Shown: positions 51,342-61,754, numbered from the stretch's first letter. The stretch is DNA of 64,000 nt from Mucilaginibacter mallensis (GCF_900105165.1 NZ_LT629740.1:1-64000); one strand, 5' to 3'. Notes: generated by a model not told the origin, from the sequence alone. Numbers and translations are program-made.

Positions 51342-53720
51342 CTACTTTTTTAACGTTTCATTAAATAACTTATAGATCCGCTTATACTCATCGGCCCAGC
51401 TGCTCGGTTGTTCAAAGGCGTGGTCCTCAACCGGGTATGGGGCGAGCCACCAATTGTCTTTATGCAGTTCGATGAGTTTTTGGGTTAGGCGTACAATATC
51501 CTGGAAGTTAACATTCTGATCAACCATGCCATGCAGCATCAGCAGGTTGCCTTTTAGGCCGTTTGCAAAATAGATAGGTGAGCTTAAACGATAGGCCTTT
51601 TCATCATTATAAGGCTCATTTAAGATATTGGCAGTGTATTCGTGGTTATAATGTGCCCAATCGGTTACCGAACGGATAGCTGCACCCGAGGTAAATACAT
51701 CCGGTGCGGTGAACACGGCCATCAAAGTCATGAAGCCACCGTATGAGCCGCCGTAAATACCTATGTGTTTGGGGTTAACGCCATAATTATCAACCAAAAA
51801 CTTAGCGCCATCAACCTGATCGCTTAGGTCCTTGCCCCCCATATGGCGGTAGATGCCTGTACGCCAATCGCGGCCGTAGCCTGCGCTGCCAGTGTAGTCG
51901 ATATCGAGTACGGTATAGCCATTATCGGTAAGCATGTTGTTGAACATAAACTCGCGGAAATAATAGCTCCAGGAGTAGGTGACATTTTGCAGGTAGCCTG
52001 CGCCATGCACAAATATTACCGCCGGTTTAGCCGGGTCCGGATTTTTAGGCACGTATAAACGGGCGTAAACATCGCTGCCATAACGGTTTTTAAAGGTTAC
52101 GATAGGTGCATCCCGCCAGGCATAGGAATTAAACTCCTTACTGGTTGAATTGGTGATCTGTACCGGCTTTGCTCTCGGCTTATTGGCTTGCAGGTATAAT
52201 TCCCATGGCTTGTTGGTATAGGAATAACGTATAGCCAGCCATTTTTCATCAGGAGAAAGATCAACATTATTATAGCCTTTCATAGAGGTTAACCTTATTG
52301 GTTTACCACCGCTTACCAAGAGTTTATAAAATTGCAGATCGCCGGGATGATTAATGTTGGCGTTAAAATAGAATGTTTTATTATCGTTTGATAGCTGCAG
52401 GTTTTGCACTTCCCATTTACCGCTGGTGAGTTGTTTTTTATCACCACTGGTGATATCAGCCACATAAATATGCGAGTAGCCGCTGGCTTCGCTCTGGTAA
52501 TAATAATGGGTATTATCGATCCAGTCGATAGCGCCGGTTGAATACCATTCATCTTCAATACCCGGCGCGCCGCCGCCTACCCAGGCGTCGTTGTGCTGGC
52601 GATCCAGCAACGTTAAAGCACCGCTATGCGGGTCGAGCTGCATTATCCAGCGGTCCTTATTATCAATTGCGGTAACTACTGCCAGCGCGTATTTGCCATC
52701 CTGGCTCCAGACCGGGCCGTTAACTATTACGTCCCTGTCCTTATTTAATTTAGTGCGTTCTGCCAGTTCAGCAGGGTAATCTTTTACATAATCGGGCAGG
52801 TCTTTTATGCCAGGAATATTTTTGGTGCTGATCTTATAAACAGAATCGCGCTGCGTATCATAAACAAACGACTCAGCCGTAGCCTGCGGACCACCAACTT
52901 TGGTACGGTTAGGAATATCTTCCGTATACCCGCTTGCCGTAACATAATCAGGCACTATACCATTTTTTTCATCAGCAGATTTAATGAGGCGGTAAGTAAC
53001 ATATCGCCCATCCGGACTAACCTCTACATTGTCCACATCCTTGTCGCCGGTAACCAGCTCCTTCATTTTTTTTGTTTGCAAAGCCTTACGGTCGGCTGCT
53101 GCTGCCTTATCGTCCTTGTCTTTTACTTTGATGATGTCGAACAGTTCCAGTTGCTGCTGTTTAAGCCATTTGGCCTGTTCGGTATCATCACTGCCGTCAT
53201 CATCTTTTTTGGCAGGTGTTTTTACAAAATTGGTGAGCTGTATTAATTCGCTGCCATTCAGTTTAAGGGCAAACACGTTGTTGCCACGCGTAAATAAAAC
53301 TTTACTTTCATCACCGCTGAAGGTTGGGTTATTTTCTCTGTCGCCAGTACTGGTTAGCTGGGTTATTTTACTGGCTTTTATATCTTCAATAAAGATATCG
53401 CCGTTTTTAACGTATACTTTTTTGGTGTGACTTTTATTCCATTTACCGTATTGGGGCACAATGGCGCGCTTTTCATCGAGCGTTACTTTTTCGGGGTCGG
53501 TGTTGTTGGTGGTGATATAGTAAAGCGCGTCCCTATCCTCATTTTGCGGGTTCCAGTTAAAATAGATCTTTTTGCTGTCATCATCCCAATGGATACCGGA
53601 TGGTGCCGTGCCGATCCATTTTGGGTCGCGCATTATTTTTTCAATGGTAAGGGTATCCAGCTTTTGCGCGAAGGAATTTGTGCAAGCAGCCAGTAAAAGG
53701 AGCGTAAAGGTTTTTTTCAT
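51342..53720 (-). CDS. S9-family prolyl oligopeptidase / dipeptidyl peptidase
   Basis: A 792-residue secreted peptidase. Signal peptide FTLLLLAACTNSFAQ, then an N-terminal beta-propeller (about 25-530) with WD/DPP-like blades (KLWEVQ-type repeats such as SKITQLTSTGDRENNPTFSG), then the alpha/beta-hydrolase domain. The catalytic triad is Ser659 in GGSYGGFM, Asp734 in HGMVDQNV and His767 in EDHAF. It is likely to cut short peptides, possibly after Pro or Ala, in the periplasm. It is a lone gene. Confidence 0.95.
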   Translation of the reverse strand: MKKTFTLLLLAACTNSFAQKLDTLTIEKIMRDPKWIGTAPSGIHWDDDSKKIYFNWNPQNEDRDALYYITTNNTDPEKVTLDEKRAIVPQYGKWNKSHTKKVYVKNGDIFIEDIKASKITQLTSTGDRENNPTFSGDESKVLFTRGNNVFALKLNGSELIQLTNFVKTPAKKDDDGSDDTEQAKWLKQQQLELFDIIKVKDKDDKAAAADRKALQTKKMKELVTGDKDVDNVEVSPDGRYVTYRLIKSADEKNGIVPDYVTASGYTEDIPNRTKVGGPQATAESFVYDTQRDSVYKISTKNIPGIKDLPDYVKDYPAELAERTKLNKDRDVIVNGPVWSQDGKYALAVVTAIDNKDRWIMQLDPHSGALTLLDRQHNDAWVGGGAPGIEDEWYSTGAIDWIDNTHYYYQSEASGYSHIYVADITSGDKKQLTSGKWEVQNLQLSNDNKTFYFNANINHPGDLQFYKLLVSGGKPIRLTSMKGYNNVDLSPDEKWLAIRYSYTNKPWELYLQANKPRAKPVQITNSTSKEFNSYAWRDAPIVTFKNRYGSDVYARLYVPKNPDPAKPAVIFVHGAGYLQNVTYSWSYYFREFMFNNMLTDNGYTVLDIDYTGSAGYGRDWRTGIYRHMGGKDLSDQVDGAKFLVDNYGVNPKHIGIYGGSYGGFMTLMAVFTAPDVFTSGAAIRSVTDWAHYNHEYTANILNEPYNDEKAYRLSSPIYFANGLKGNLLMLHGMVDQNVNFQDIVRLTQKLIELHKDNWWLAPYPVEDHAFEQPSSWADEYKRIYKLFNETLKK

Positions 53721-53854
53721 TGATGGTGGTCAGTTAAGTAGTTGATTGGGTTGATAAGGTGATTGGTTTTCCTAATCAAGAAGATCAAGCCATCCAAATA
53801 TAGTAGTTTTGGTTATATTAGTATTTCAGGAATTGGATTGTTACAAATATGTTC

Positions 53855-55201
53855 CTAATTTACCAACCGCCCATTCAAATCAACCGTCCTCGCAAAAGGG
53901 TTCAAAAACTTGTTGGCTAAAATTGCAAACTCACGGCGGGTTATGGGGCGGTTCATATCAAATTTGGAGGTGAAGTGATATAGCGAGTTCCAGTCGCGGC
54001 TCATGCTTTTCCTTACGTTATCAGGTTCGGTTAATGTTAACTCGCTGATGAATGACAGCAGGTTGCCAACGGTGAATTGCTTGTCAAGCTTGTTGGCATT
54101 AAACCAAAGGAATGCCCGGGTATAGGTTTCCAGCAGAACTGGTTTTATCTCGGCTGTGGTAACAATGGAATCCGGCATAAATAACACCGTATATACATAA
54201 TGATGCTCCCGTTCCTCTGTTACACCTTTGAGCATACCCGTAGCGCATATCTGTTGTATAGCCCGCCAATAAGGATCCACACCTATATCATCAAAAGGGA
54301 GCAGACAACTTTTAAAGTCGAGCAGTTCGCCCTGAATTAACCTTACATTTAAGTTTGCAGTTGTGGTTTTGTAAAAAGCGCAATAAGCAGCTATAACTCC
54401 CGCAGCCTGCCCAAGGTTTAAATTAGCACGTAAATAGGTAAAGGGATTGGTTGGTTGGCGCCATTGTTTGCCTGCTACCAATAAATTATCTACACCCTTC
54501 GCTAAAAAATCCCTGATAGGTATACAGTATTCGGGTGATGGTATATAAGTGAATTTATATTGTGAGGTATCTAAAGGTCGGTAAGGTCTAAAGCTTCCCA
54601 TAGCTATTGAGGTACGGTATGCATTTGTACCATCATTAATTTTCCATTCATCATTACTAACATAAGTAGCTCCGGCTTTTGCTATTACACTGCCCTTTTC
54701 AGTGGCATCAATTAAAATCCTTGCTTTTATGGTCTTGATTTTACCATTTTGAGTGACAGTCACTTGCCAACGGTCGCCGTCTTTTACAATATTTGTGAAG
54801 GATGTATTTAATTCGATGCTGAGATTCTTAACAGTATCAGCAATGTTGGCTAATATTGCTGCACCTATACTGGGCTCCAGCTTTAAGGGGTCATTATAAA
54901 TAGTATCATATCCCGGTGTTTTGTGGTAACGATCAACAACATGTTTGCGGAATTCATCCCATATACCCGATGGTGAGTTACGATCGGCTAACACATACTC
55001 CATCGCTTTTCCTGATAGATTATTACATAATATTGAATCACGTTCAATCAGTACCGTTTTCACCTTGCTCCTGGCACTTTGTATAGCCGCTGCAACGCCG
55101 CTTAGGCCGCCGCCTATTACCAGTACATCGGTTTTAATGCTTTGCGCGTAGCTGATGCTGCAATTAAAAACGAGTAATAAAACGGCTATTTTTTTTATCA
55201 T
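53855..55201 (-). CDS. Exported FAD-dependent oxidoreductase
   Basis: A 448-residue protein with a signal peptide (KIAVLLLVFNCSISYAQ). The dinucleotide-binding motif VLVIGGGLSGVAAAIQSARS is followed by VLIERDS. Later come ARILIDATEKGSVIAKAGA and VDNLLVAGKQWRQPTNPF, typical of the FAD_oxidored (PF12831) family, in which the second motif carries the C-terminal FAD contact. Proteins of this family in Bacteroidota are often periplasmic and of unknown substrate. It is a lone gene, divergent from the YfiT-like gene. Confidence 0.9.
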   Translation of the reverse strand: MIKKIAVLLLVFNCSISYAQSIKTDVLVIGGGLSGVAAAIQSARSKVKTVLIERDSILCNNLSGKAMEYVLADRNSPSGIWDEFRKHVVDRYHKTPGYDTIYNDPLKLEPSIGAAILANIADTVKNLSIELNTSFTNIVKDGDRWQVTVTQNGKIKTIKARILIDATEKGSVIAKAGATYVSNDEWKINDGTNAYRTSIAMGSFRPYRPLDTSQYKFTYIPSPEYCIPIRDFLAKGVDNLLVAGKQWRQPTNPFTYLRANLNLGQAAGVIAAYCAFYKTTTANLNVRLIQGELLDFKSCLLPFDDIGVDPYWRAIQQICATGMLKGVTEEREHHYVYTVLFMPDSIVTTAEIKPVLLETYTRAFLWFNANKLDKQFTVGNLLSFISELTLTEPDNVRKSMSRDWNSLYHFTSKFDMNRPITRREFAILANKFLNPFARTVDLNGRLVN

Positions 55202-55284
55202 TTATGTAGGGATACAAACGCTAAAATACTTTAATGCTTGCTGAACATTAAAATAATCCCTAATTTAATTTTTTTTATGATCAT

Positions 55285-55815
55285 ATGACAGATGAACAAA
55301 TGAAATACCCTGTGGGGAAATTCAGTCCGCCGGCATCTTATACTACCGATGACTTCAGGCGTTGGATAAACGATATTAAGGTGCTGCCCGGCCTGCTGCG
55401 CCAGGCTGTTATCAGCTTAAATGAAAAACAACTGGATACGCCATACCGTACCGGCGGCTGGACACTGCGCCAGGTTGTGCACCATGTTGCCGATAGCCAT
55501 ATGAACGCGCTTATGCGCCTTAAGCTTGCGCTAACAGAAGATAAACCAACAATAAAGCCCTATGAAGAAGCGCATTGGGCATTATTGCCGGATTATCGCC
55601 TGCCTGTTGAATCATCATTACGGCTACTGGAGGGTATTCATAGCCACTGGGCTGCCATATTGGAGAGTTTTACCGAGGATGAATGGAACCGTAGTTTTAT
55701 TCACCCGGAATCAGGTGAAACCATTCCGCTTAAGAAATTTTTGGGAACCTACTCATGGCATGGTAAGCACCATTTGGCACATATAACTGAAACGGTTAAG
55801 AAATTTGACCTTTAA
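55285..55815 (+). CDS. YfiT/BstA-like DinB-superfamily transferase
   Basis: A 176-residue four-helix protein. The metal-binding His triad is visible: QVVHHVADSHMNAL (first His) and WHGKHHLAHITET (the other two). The start MTDEQMKYPVGKF and the LPGLLRQAVISL block match the YfiT family, whose members transfer bacillithiol to electrophiles. Bacteroidota commonly make bacillithiol. An alternative ATG (M6) is close by. The gene is followed by a short palindrome and the OmpA-type gene in the opposite direction. Confidence 0.9.
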   Translation: MTDEQMKYPVGKFSPPASYTTDDFRRWINDIKVLPGLLRQAVISLNEKQLDTPYRTGGWTLRQVVHHVADSHMNALMRLKLALTEDKPTIKPYEEAHWALLPDYRLPVESSLRLLEGIHSHWAAILESFTEDEWNRSFIHPESGETIPLKKFLGTYSWHGKHHLAHITETVKKFDL

Positions 55816-55822
55816 TATCAAC

Positions 55823-55852
55823 GTGTCATTGCTTCGTACCTCGCAATGACGC
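55823..55852. repeat. Short GTCATTGC palindrome
   Basis: GTGTCATTGC, a 10-nt loop, GCAATGACGC. A small member of the TGTCATTGCGAG group. Confidence 0.7.
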
Positions 55853-55880
55853 TTTTGGAAAGAGCTATATTCAAAAAACA

Positions 55881-55909
55881 AAGCCCTTGCTATCAAATAG
55901 CAAGGGCTT
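55881..55909. terminator. Terminator between convergent genes
   Basis: AAGCCCTTGCTA/TAGCAAGGGCTT with a 5-nt loop. On the minus strand it is followed by TTTGTTTTTTG, so it serves the OmpA-type gene. Confidence 0.88.
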
Positions 55910-55931
55910 CCTTATCTCTTGTCTTTATTTT

Positions 55932-56609
55932 TTATTGACCGCTTTGAGCCTGGTTCTTCATTTGGTCATTGGCTACAATAACTATTTCAACACGGCGGTT
56001 TTGCGCGCGGCCATCAGCTGTGCTGTTGCTTGCTATAGGTTCAGTTTCACCTTTGCCTACAGTTGTTAAGCGTGATCCGTTTACGCCATCGGCAACAATA
56101 ATTGCTTTTACTGACTGGGCCCTGCGGATGGAAAGATCCATATTATGTTCGGCGGTACCGGTGCTGTCGGTATGACCTATAACTGAAATGTTTGTTTCGG
56201 GGTTATGCTGCATTGATGTGGCCAGGTTTTGCAGGTTGGTTAATGCACTAGGTTTTACATCGGCCTTGTCAATATCAAACAATATACCTGAATCAAATTT
56301 TACCAATATGCCTTCGCCCTGGCGTGTTACGGTAGCGCCTGGTACTGTTTGCTTGATCTCGGCAGCCTGTTTATCCATTTTTTTACCGATGAATGCACCA
56401 GCAGTGCCACCTACCGCGCCGCCTATAATAGCGCCTAGTGCAGTATTACCCGCAGCGTGACCAATTAAAGCGCCTACAGTGCCACCGGCACCTACGCCTA
56501 TGGCTGCGCCTTTTTGTGTTTTGGTGAATGAGTCGCAGCCTGTACCTAAAATACCGAGCATCGCAATAGCTATGCTTAATACAGCTATCCTGTTTCTTAA
56601 TACTTTCAT
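55932..56609 (-). CDS. OmpA-family lipoprotein with glycine-zipper region
   Basis: A 225-residue lipoprotein (signal ending GTGC, lipidated Cys about residue 25). A Gly/Ala-rich zipper (GAAIGVGAGGTVGALIGHAA, then LGAIIGGAVGGTAGAFIG) is followed by the OmpA C-terminal domain at about 110-215: VIGHTDSTGTAEHNMDLSI, and ADGRAQNRRVEI, with the peptidoglycan-binding Asp and Arg. It links the outer membrane to the cell wall. It is a lone gene with its own terminator. Confidence 0.94.
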   Translation of the reverse strand: MKVLRNRIAVLSIAIAMLGILGTGCDSFTKTQKGAAIGVGAGGTVGALIGHAAGNTALGAIIGGAVGGTAGAFIGKKMDKQAAEIKQTVPGATVTRQGEGILVKFDSGILFDIDKADVKPSALTNLQNLATSMQHNPETNISVIGHTDSTGTAEHNMDLSIRRAQSVKAIIVADGVNGSRLTTVGKGETEPIASNSTADGRAQNRRVEIVIVANDQMKNQAQSGQ

Positions 56610-56876
56610 CTTATTAAATATGGATTTTATTTGTTACAAATATTTTACAAAGCAAATGCCAAACAAACTTATTCAAATATTACTGATATTATTAAGCCTT
56701 ATTATATAATATTTATTACTTTAAAAACATTTTTTTAATATCTGGGAAAATAGGCCCGGAGATATTGCAGCTATTAAAAAACACAAAAAAACACACTGGT
56801 TTGTTTTTAGTACAAAAACCAAAAAATAATACACAGCACAAATAAAAAACGATTGATTATGCAGTAGCCATATCGA

Positions 56877-58751
56877 TTACAAGCTGAATTGTATGATAAA
56901 TTCAGTGCCTTCGCCTACTTTACTTTTTATTTCAATGGTGCCGCCGAGTGCTTCAACCTGAGTTTTTACCATAAACAGCCCCATGCCCTTGCCTTCGGTA
57001 GAGGTATCAAAGCGTTTATACAAACCAAATACCTGGTTGCCGTTCTTTTTAAGATCAATACCTTTGCCATTATCTTTAAAACGCAACTCAATCTTATTAG
57101 CTAATTTATGGCTGCTGATATTGATAAGCGGCGGCACTCCCTGACGGCAATATTTTATGCTGTTTGATACAAGGTTATAAAAAATGCTATAAGCATAACT
57201 GCGGATGGTAAAGATCGATTCAACCTCATTAAATGCACAATTAAACTGTATTTCTTCGTTCTGATCAGCCGTATAAATGCTTGTTTTAATGCTTTTTACA
57301 AGCTTTGCAAAATACACGGTTTCTTTTTTCTCGTTAATTGCCCTGGCCTGTAAAATATGATTCAGGTCCTTTATCACAACATCGATATTTTTTACGGATA
57401 TAGAAACCCTGTTTGTGATTTCCTGTCTTACATCAGCTTCAAGGTCATCCTCTACCAATATATCCGTAAGACCAATAATATTGGCAACCGGTGCACGCAA
57501 GTTATGCGATACTATATAGGTAAATTGTTTAAGGTCATTATTATGCTGTATAAGGTCTGCAATTATTCTTTCGCGTTCAAGAGTGGCATTCTTTGCCTCA
57601 GTAATATCTTTATTGGCTAAAATAAAGCCCCAGTTTTTCCCCTCAGTGTTTTTTACACTCACCCAGCGTACTTGATACCACTTTGCATTTCCATTTTTTT
57701 CGGGGAGGTTCAATTCATAGCTAATGGCCTCTCCCTTGGCAACTTTATCAATATATTGTTGGATGGCTGGCCATCGGCCCGGGCGGAAATATTTTTTTAT
57801 GGGCTTATTAATTTCAAGCGGGATATCGTTGTTTTGTTCGGAATATTTTTGGGCCAGCATGTTAAAGGAAACGATCCTTAATTTGGTGTCAATTAAAATA
57901 TATGCTGTATCGGTATTATCAAAAATAGTACGAAGGTTTGCTTCCGATTTTTTAAGGGCCTCTTCATCAGCTTTCCGGTCGGTTATATCTGTTACCATGG
58001 CAAGCGCGCCCTTATAATTACCGGCTTCATCAAAAATAGGGTTGGCGGATATGTTTGTCCATACGTTATTCCCGGCTTTTGTAACGTATCTTATGTCCAG
58101 TTTTTCCTTTGCACCGGCACGCCTTCTTTCCATGCAGGCAATAGCATAGGCTTTGCCTTCCTCATCCATAAAATCATAAAGGCCTTTACCTAGCATTTCT
58201 TGCTGTGTGTAGCCAAGTATCTCAGCTATTTTCTTATTAACGAAATTTGTTTTTTCGTTTTCATCAATGGTCCATATACCTTCCTGCGCAGTTTCAACAA
58301 TGCGCCGGTACATAGCTTCGCTTTTTCTGTGATTCTCATCTTCTTCTTTCCGCGCGGTTATATCTCTTATAACACCATTAAAACTTATTAAATTACCTGC
58401 TTCATCTAATATGGGTGAGAGCTTTTTTTCAACCCATCTGATCGTATTATCTTTGTGGATTATTCGATACTGGCTATTTACAATTTCACCTTTTTGCAAC
58501 AGGTCGTTTTGATTGGCAACAATATGCCTGTCCTCGGGATGTACCAATCGTAGCCATAGCTGCAGATCATCCAAAAAATCATCGGCCTTATAGCCAAATA
58601 GTTTTTCACAGGAATCGGATATCCGTATAACTCTTGAATCAATAAAATCAGTAGAGAAAAAAACTTCGTCGATAGCGCTAAAGAACGCCATTAGTTCCGG
58701 ATAGGGGTCTTCCTGTTTTTGTATACTGTTACTCTGAATACTAACTGACAT
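56877..58751 (-). CDS. PAS-domain sensor histidine kinase
   Basis: A 624-residue cytosolic kinase. Three PAS domains are seen: the first at about 25-135 (FFSAIDEVFFSTDF, IRDITARKEEDE), the second at about 145-260 (IVETAQEGIWTIDENE, VTDITDRKADEE) and the third at about 265-390 (IFDNTDTAYILID, NKDITEAKNATL). The H-box is YIVSHNLRAPVANI near residue 415, the N-box is FYNLVSNSIKYC, and the G-box region reads FKDNGKGIDLKKNG and GKGMGLFMVKTQV. No transmembrane segment or response regulator is seen, so the signal is internal and the partner is elsewhere. Confidence 0.94.
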   Translation of the reverse strand: MSVSIQSNSIQKQEDPYPELMAFFSAIDEVFFSTDFIDSRVIRISDSCEKLFGYKADDFLDDLQLWLRLVHPEDRHIVANQNDLLQKGEIVNSQYRIIHKDNTIRWVEKKLSPILDEAGNLISFNGVIRDITARKEEDENHRKSEAMYRRIVETAQEGIWTIDENEKTNFVNKKIAEILGYTQQEMLGKGLYDFMDEEGKAYAIACMERRRAGAKEKLDIRYVTKAGNNVWTNISANPIFDEAGNYKGALAMVTDITDRKADEEALKKSEANLRTIFDNTDTAYILIDTKLRIVSFNMLAQKYSEQNNDIPLEINKPIKKYFRPGRWPAIQQYIDKVAKGEAISYELNLPEKNGNAKWYQVRWVSVKNTEGKNWGFILANKDITEAKNATLERERIIADLIQHNNDLKQFTYIVSHNLRAPVANIIGLTDILVEDDLEADVRQEITNRVSISVKNIDVVIKDLNHILQARAINEKKETVYFAKLVKSIKTSIYTADQNEEIQFNCAFNEVESIFTIRSYAYSIFYNLVSNSIKYCRQGVPPLINISSHKLANKIELRFKDNGKGIDLKKNGNQVFGLYKRFDTSTEGKGMGLFMVKTQVEALGGTIEIKSKVGEGTEFIIQFSL

Positions 58752-59034
58752 GTTACGCAGTTTTTTCTTTTAATGTTATTTTTTTAGCATGTTATTATAA
58801 AAGTTTCATAGGTTATATATAATTAGGGGTATATGTGTAGCTGTTAAAATTATGATTTTTTTAAAAAAAAATAGTTTTAAGGTTTTACATTTCAACTGTG
58901 ATAATGCTTATATATTAATATTTTATTAATACATAATTTAAAGATAAACAGTTATTTAAGAATATTAGTCATTTCATGTAAAATTAACTATTGCTTTATC
59001 TTCAATAAATCAACGGGAAAGTTTTTCTTATTAA
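58752..59034. other. AT-rich gene-free gap upstream of the kinase
   Basis: About 280 bp, very AT-rich, with no reading frame worth calling. It must contain the kinase promoter. I see no palindrome or strong consensus. Confidence 0.5.
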
Positions 59035-59082
59035 AAAAGCCGCATATACGGGTTAATAATTTAACCCGTATATGCGGCTTTT
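59035..59082 (-). terminator. Long intrinsic terminator
   Basis: A 22-bp perfect stem, AAAAGCCGCATATACGGGTTAA with its complement around TAAT, 28 bp past the DUF6515 gene stop. Confidence 0.93.
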
Positions 59083-59109
59083 ATTTATTCTTTTTATTAC
59101 GCCGGGAGA

Positions 59110-59922
59110 TTAGTTCTCCTGGTCGTTATCGTTATCATTATTATCAGGCACACTTGCTATACGGTAGCCGGTGTTGCCATTACCATCAACATATGGCTGG
59201 TAATAAATACCATTGGGAGATACATAATATTTTTTGCCGTTTAATGATACCTTACGACAGTTATCAGGCAACTCATTTACTATATCACCAACTTGCGGTG
59301 CAGCAGTTTGGTCGGGGCTAACGGTGCTGTCAGCAGTATTTAAAACACCATCCCTGCCGGCAACTACAAATACTTTTTTACCCTGGTCGTTTACCACTGT
59401 CTTAAAATATACACCGTTCAGTTCATAAAATTGCTGGCCATCAATCATTATTGATTTTGCACCATCAGGCAGGCTTGGTACCGCAGCTCCTATCGGAGGT
59501 GTAGTAACCTGGTATCCGCCGCCATCATATGGGCTGTAGAATACACCGCCATAATAATAATACAGGTCAGAACCCCAATAAAAAGGGTAATAGCCAAAAG
59601 GCAATACGCCTAAATAAAAGCCCAGGTGCGGGTAGCCATAATAACCATAGCCAGATCTGTAATAACCGCCACGATTGTAGCCGTAAGCGCCACCATAAGC
59701 ACGGTGGGCAACTACAGCTGCATTATTGCTACGAGCACCACTATAGGCGTGAGCGCCGCTGTTGCTAAAACCACCACTATAGGAATGAACACTACCGCCG
59801 CCGCCTCCACCATGAAAGCCGCCGCCACCGCCGCCGTGCTGAGCACTGGCAGTTGAAATAACTGCTACGGAAAGTAATCCGGTTAAAAATAATCCGGATG
59901 CATATTTATATAACCTTTTCAT
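59110..59922 (-). CDS. Secreted Gly/Tyr-rich DUF6515 family protein
   Basis: A 270-residue exported protein. After the signal (LFLTGLLSVAVISTASAQ) comes a Gly/His/Ser-rich segment (HGGGGGGFHGGGGGGSV), a Tyr/Gly-rich stretch (about 70-130), and three related beta units with FYELNGVYFKTV, KYYVSPNGIYYQPYV and GGVFYSPYDG, the DUF6515 pattern. It is probably a surface or periplasmic structural protein. The role is unknown. The Gly-rich start gives a purine-biased sequence that opens false frames on the opposite strand. Confidence 0.85.
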   Translation of the reverse strand: MKRLYKYASGLFLTGLLSVAVISTASAQHGGGGGGFHGGGGGGSVHSYSGGFSNSGAHAYSGARSNNAAVVAHRAYGGAYGYNRGGYYRSGYGYYGYPHLGFYLGVLPFGYYPFYWGSDLYYYYGGVFYSPYDGGGYQVTTPPIGAAVPSLPDGAKSIMIDGQQFYELNGVYFKTVVNDQGKKVFVVAGRDGVLNTADSTVSPDQTAAPQVGDIVNELPDNCRKVSLNGKKYYVSPNGIYYQPYVDGNGNTGYRIASVPDNNDNDNDQEN

Positions 59923-60156
59923 AATATGATATAAAACAGTGTTTTTATTTATAAAGTATAAACCGCTTTAATTGTAATTAGACGAATAACAGCTGTAAAG
60001 GTTTAACCGGAATTTTAAAATTTCCTGTAATTATTTACAAAGTTTGCGCGGCACACAAATTAATTGGTATTTATAGTTAATTGCCTAACAAATGTGCAGT
60101 TTTAAAAGCATAAAAATCAACTTTTTAACTATTTTAACATTTAAGTTACAAAGAAA

Positions 60157-60178
60157 AACCCGGCTGTTGGGCCAGGTT
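60157..60178 (-). terminator. Intrinsic terminator of the DegP-type gene
   Basis: AACCTGGC/GCCGGGTT (one G-T pair) with a 6-nt loop, followed by TTTTTC on the minus strand. Confidence 0.75.
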
Positions 60179-60212
60179 CTTCAATTATTAATCAATTAGG
60201 GTTAAATAATGT

Positions 60213-61754
60213 TTATTGTACCTGGAAGGTATTACTAAAGCTGGTACCATCAGGGTAAACACCGGATATAACCAGTAACCCATTTCTGGTATTGGTGATT
60301 GCGTTATCCATATCGGCAACACTGCCAATAGGGCTTTTGTTGATGCTGGTAATTACCGAGCCAACCGGTATCTCGGTATCATCAAATAAGCGACCCGGAC
60401 GAACCTGGGTAACTATTACACCTGATTTTACATGGAACTTAGCTTTTTGGCTGTTATCCAAAGGCATAAAGCTTGCCCCCAGCTTATTGAACAACTCCGC
60501 TGCCGACTTTGACGGAGCAGCAGCTGTGCGAACGGCAGGAGGGGCATCGGCCTTAAGTGTTACTGTAAATTCTTTCTCAGTACCATCGCGCAATACAGTT
60601 AAGTGGACTTTATCGCCGGGCTGTAATTCGCCTACACGCTCCTGCAGGTCTGATGATTCATAGATCGGGCTGCCATCAACCTTTGTAATAACGTCGCCTG
60701 CTTTTATACCTGCTGCTTCGGCACCGCCGCCATGCACAAGGTCTTTTACATACAGGCCAGTTGTGTTATCAATATGCAATGTCTGCGCAACATCCGGATC
60801 AAGCTGGGTAAAGCTTACGCCTACAAAACCACGTTTAACCGCGCCATATTTTTCAATATCATTCAATACCTTTTTAGCTAAATTAATAGGGATAGCAAAG
60901 CCATACCCTTCGTATGAGCCAGTATGTGATGCGATAGCCGCGTTAATGCCTATAAGCTCGCCTTTCGTATTTACCAGGGCGCCACCGCTGTTGCCAGGGT
61001 TGATAGCCGCATCTGTTTGTATGAACGATTCAATGGCTTTATTGGCAGCCCTTGGTTGGCCCTGATTACCGCTGCGCCCAAATGGGTTATTATCCTGATT
61101 GTCTTCATTGCCGATGATACCTATGTTTCGGCCCTTGGCGCTAACAATACCCGCCGTAACGGTTGATGTTAAGTTAAAAGGGTTACCTACCGCTAAAACC
61201 CATTCGCCAACTTTTGCATCATCAGAGTTACCAAATTTTACAATAGGCAGGTTGCTGGCATCAACTTTTATAAGTGCCAGGTCGGTATTAGGGTCGGTGC
61301 CGATAACTTTTGCCTGGAAGGTACGGTGATCATTAGTATTTACAGTGATCTTATCGGCCTTCTCAACCACATGGTTGTTGGTGACAATGTAACCATCGGG
61401 CGAAATAATTACACCTGAGCCTGATGCCATTTGCACACCCTGGGGCTGTGCACGCTGGCCAAACATGTTGCCAAACAATTGTTGTAACTGGTCCTGATCG
61501 CTGTTGCTTGATGTGTTAGAATAAGTAACACGGATATAAACCACCGCCGGGGTTACTGCCGCTGCTGCTTGTGTAAAATCAACCTCGCCGGCTGATGAGG
61601 TGATAGGAGCCGATGGGTTACTTGCAAAATAAACCTTCTGTTTTTCCTGGAAAGTCATGTTATCGGTGTATTTGTTCTCAAATACTTTATAAGTACCCAA
61701 GGCTATGCCCCCGCCGATAAAGGCTGCTAACAATGTTAAACCAAACTTTTTCAT
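60213..61754 (-). CDS. degP: Do/DegP-family periplasmic serine endopeptidase
   Basis: A 513-residue HtrA protease. One N-terminal hydrophobic segment (FGLTLLAAFIGGGIALGTY) is a signal anchor or signal peptide. The trypsin-like domain has the triad His128 (TNNHVV), Asp158 (TDLALI) and Ser256 (NPGNSGGAL), with SGVIISPDGYIV. Two PDZ domains follow: GFVGVSFTQLDPDVA at about 315-400, and GVIVTQVRPGRLFDDTEIP at about 445-510. It degrades or refolds damaged envelope proteins. Length and order match DegP/DegQ. It is a lone gene divergent from dapF. Confidence 0.96.
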   Translation of the reverse strand: MKKFGLTLLAAFIGGGIALGTYKVFENKYTDNMTFQEKQKVYFASNPSAPITSSAGEVDFTQAAAAVTPAVVYIRVTYSNTSSNSDQDQLQQLFGNMFGQRAQPQGVQMASGSGVIISPDGYIVTNNHVVEKADKITVNTNDHRTFQAKVIGTDPNTDLALIKVDASNLPIVKFGNSDDAKVGEWVLAVGNPFNLTSTVTAGIVSAKGRNIGIIGNEDNQDNNPFGRSGNQGQPRAANKAIESFIQTDAAINPGNSGGALVNTKGELIGINAAIASHTGSYEGYGFAIPINLAKKVLNDIEKYGAVKRGFVGVSFTQLDPDVAQTLHIDNTTGLYVKDLVHGGGAEAAGIKAGDVITKVDGSPIYESSDLQERVGELQPGDKVHLTVLRDGTEKEFTVTLKADAPPAVRTAAAPSKSAAELFNKLGASFMPLDNSQKAKFHVKSGVIVTQVRPGRLFDDTEIPVGSVITSINKSPIGSVADMDNAITNTRNGLLVISGVYPDGTSFSNTFQVQ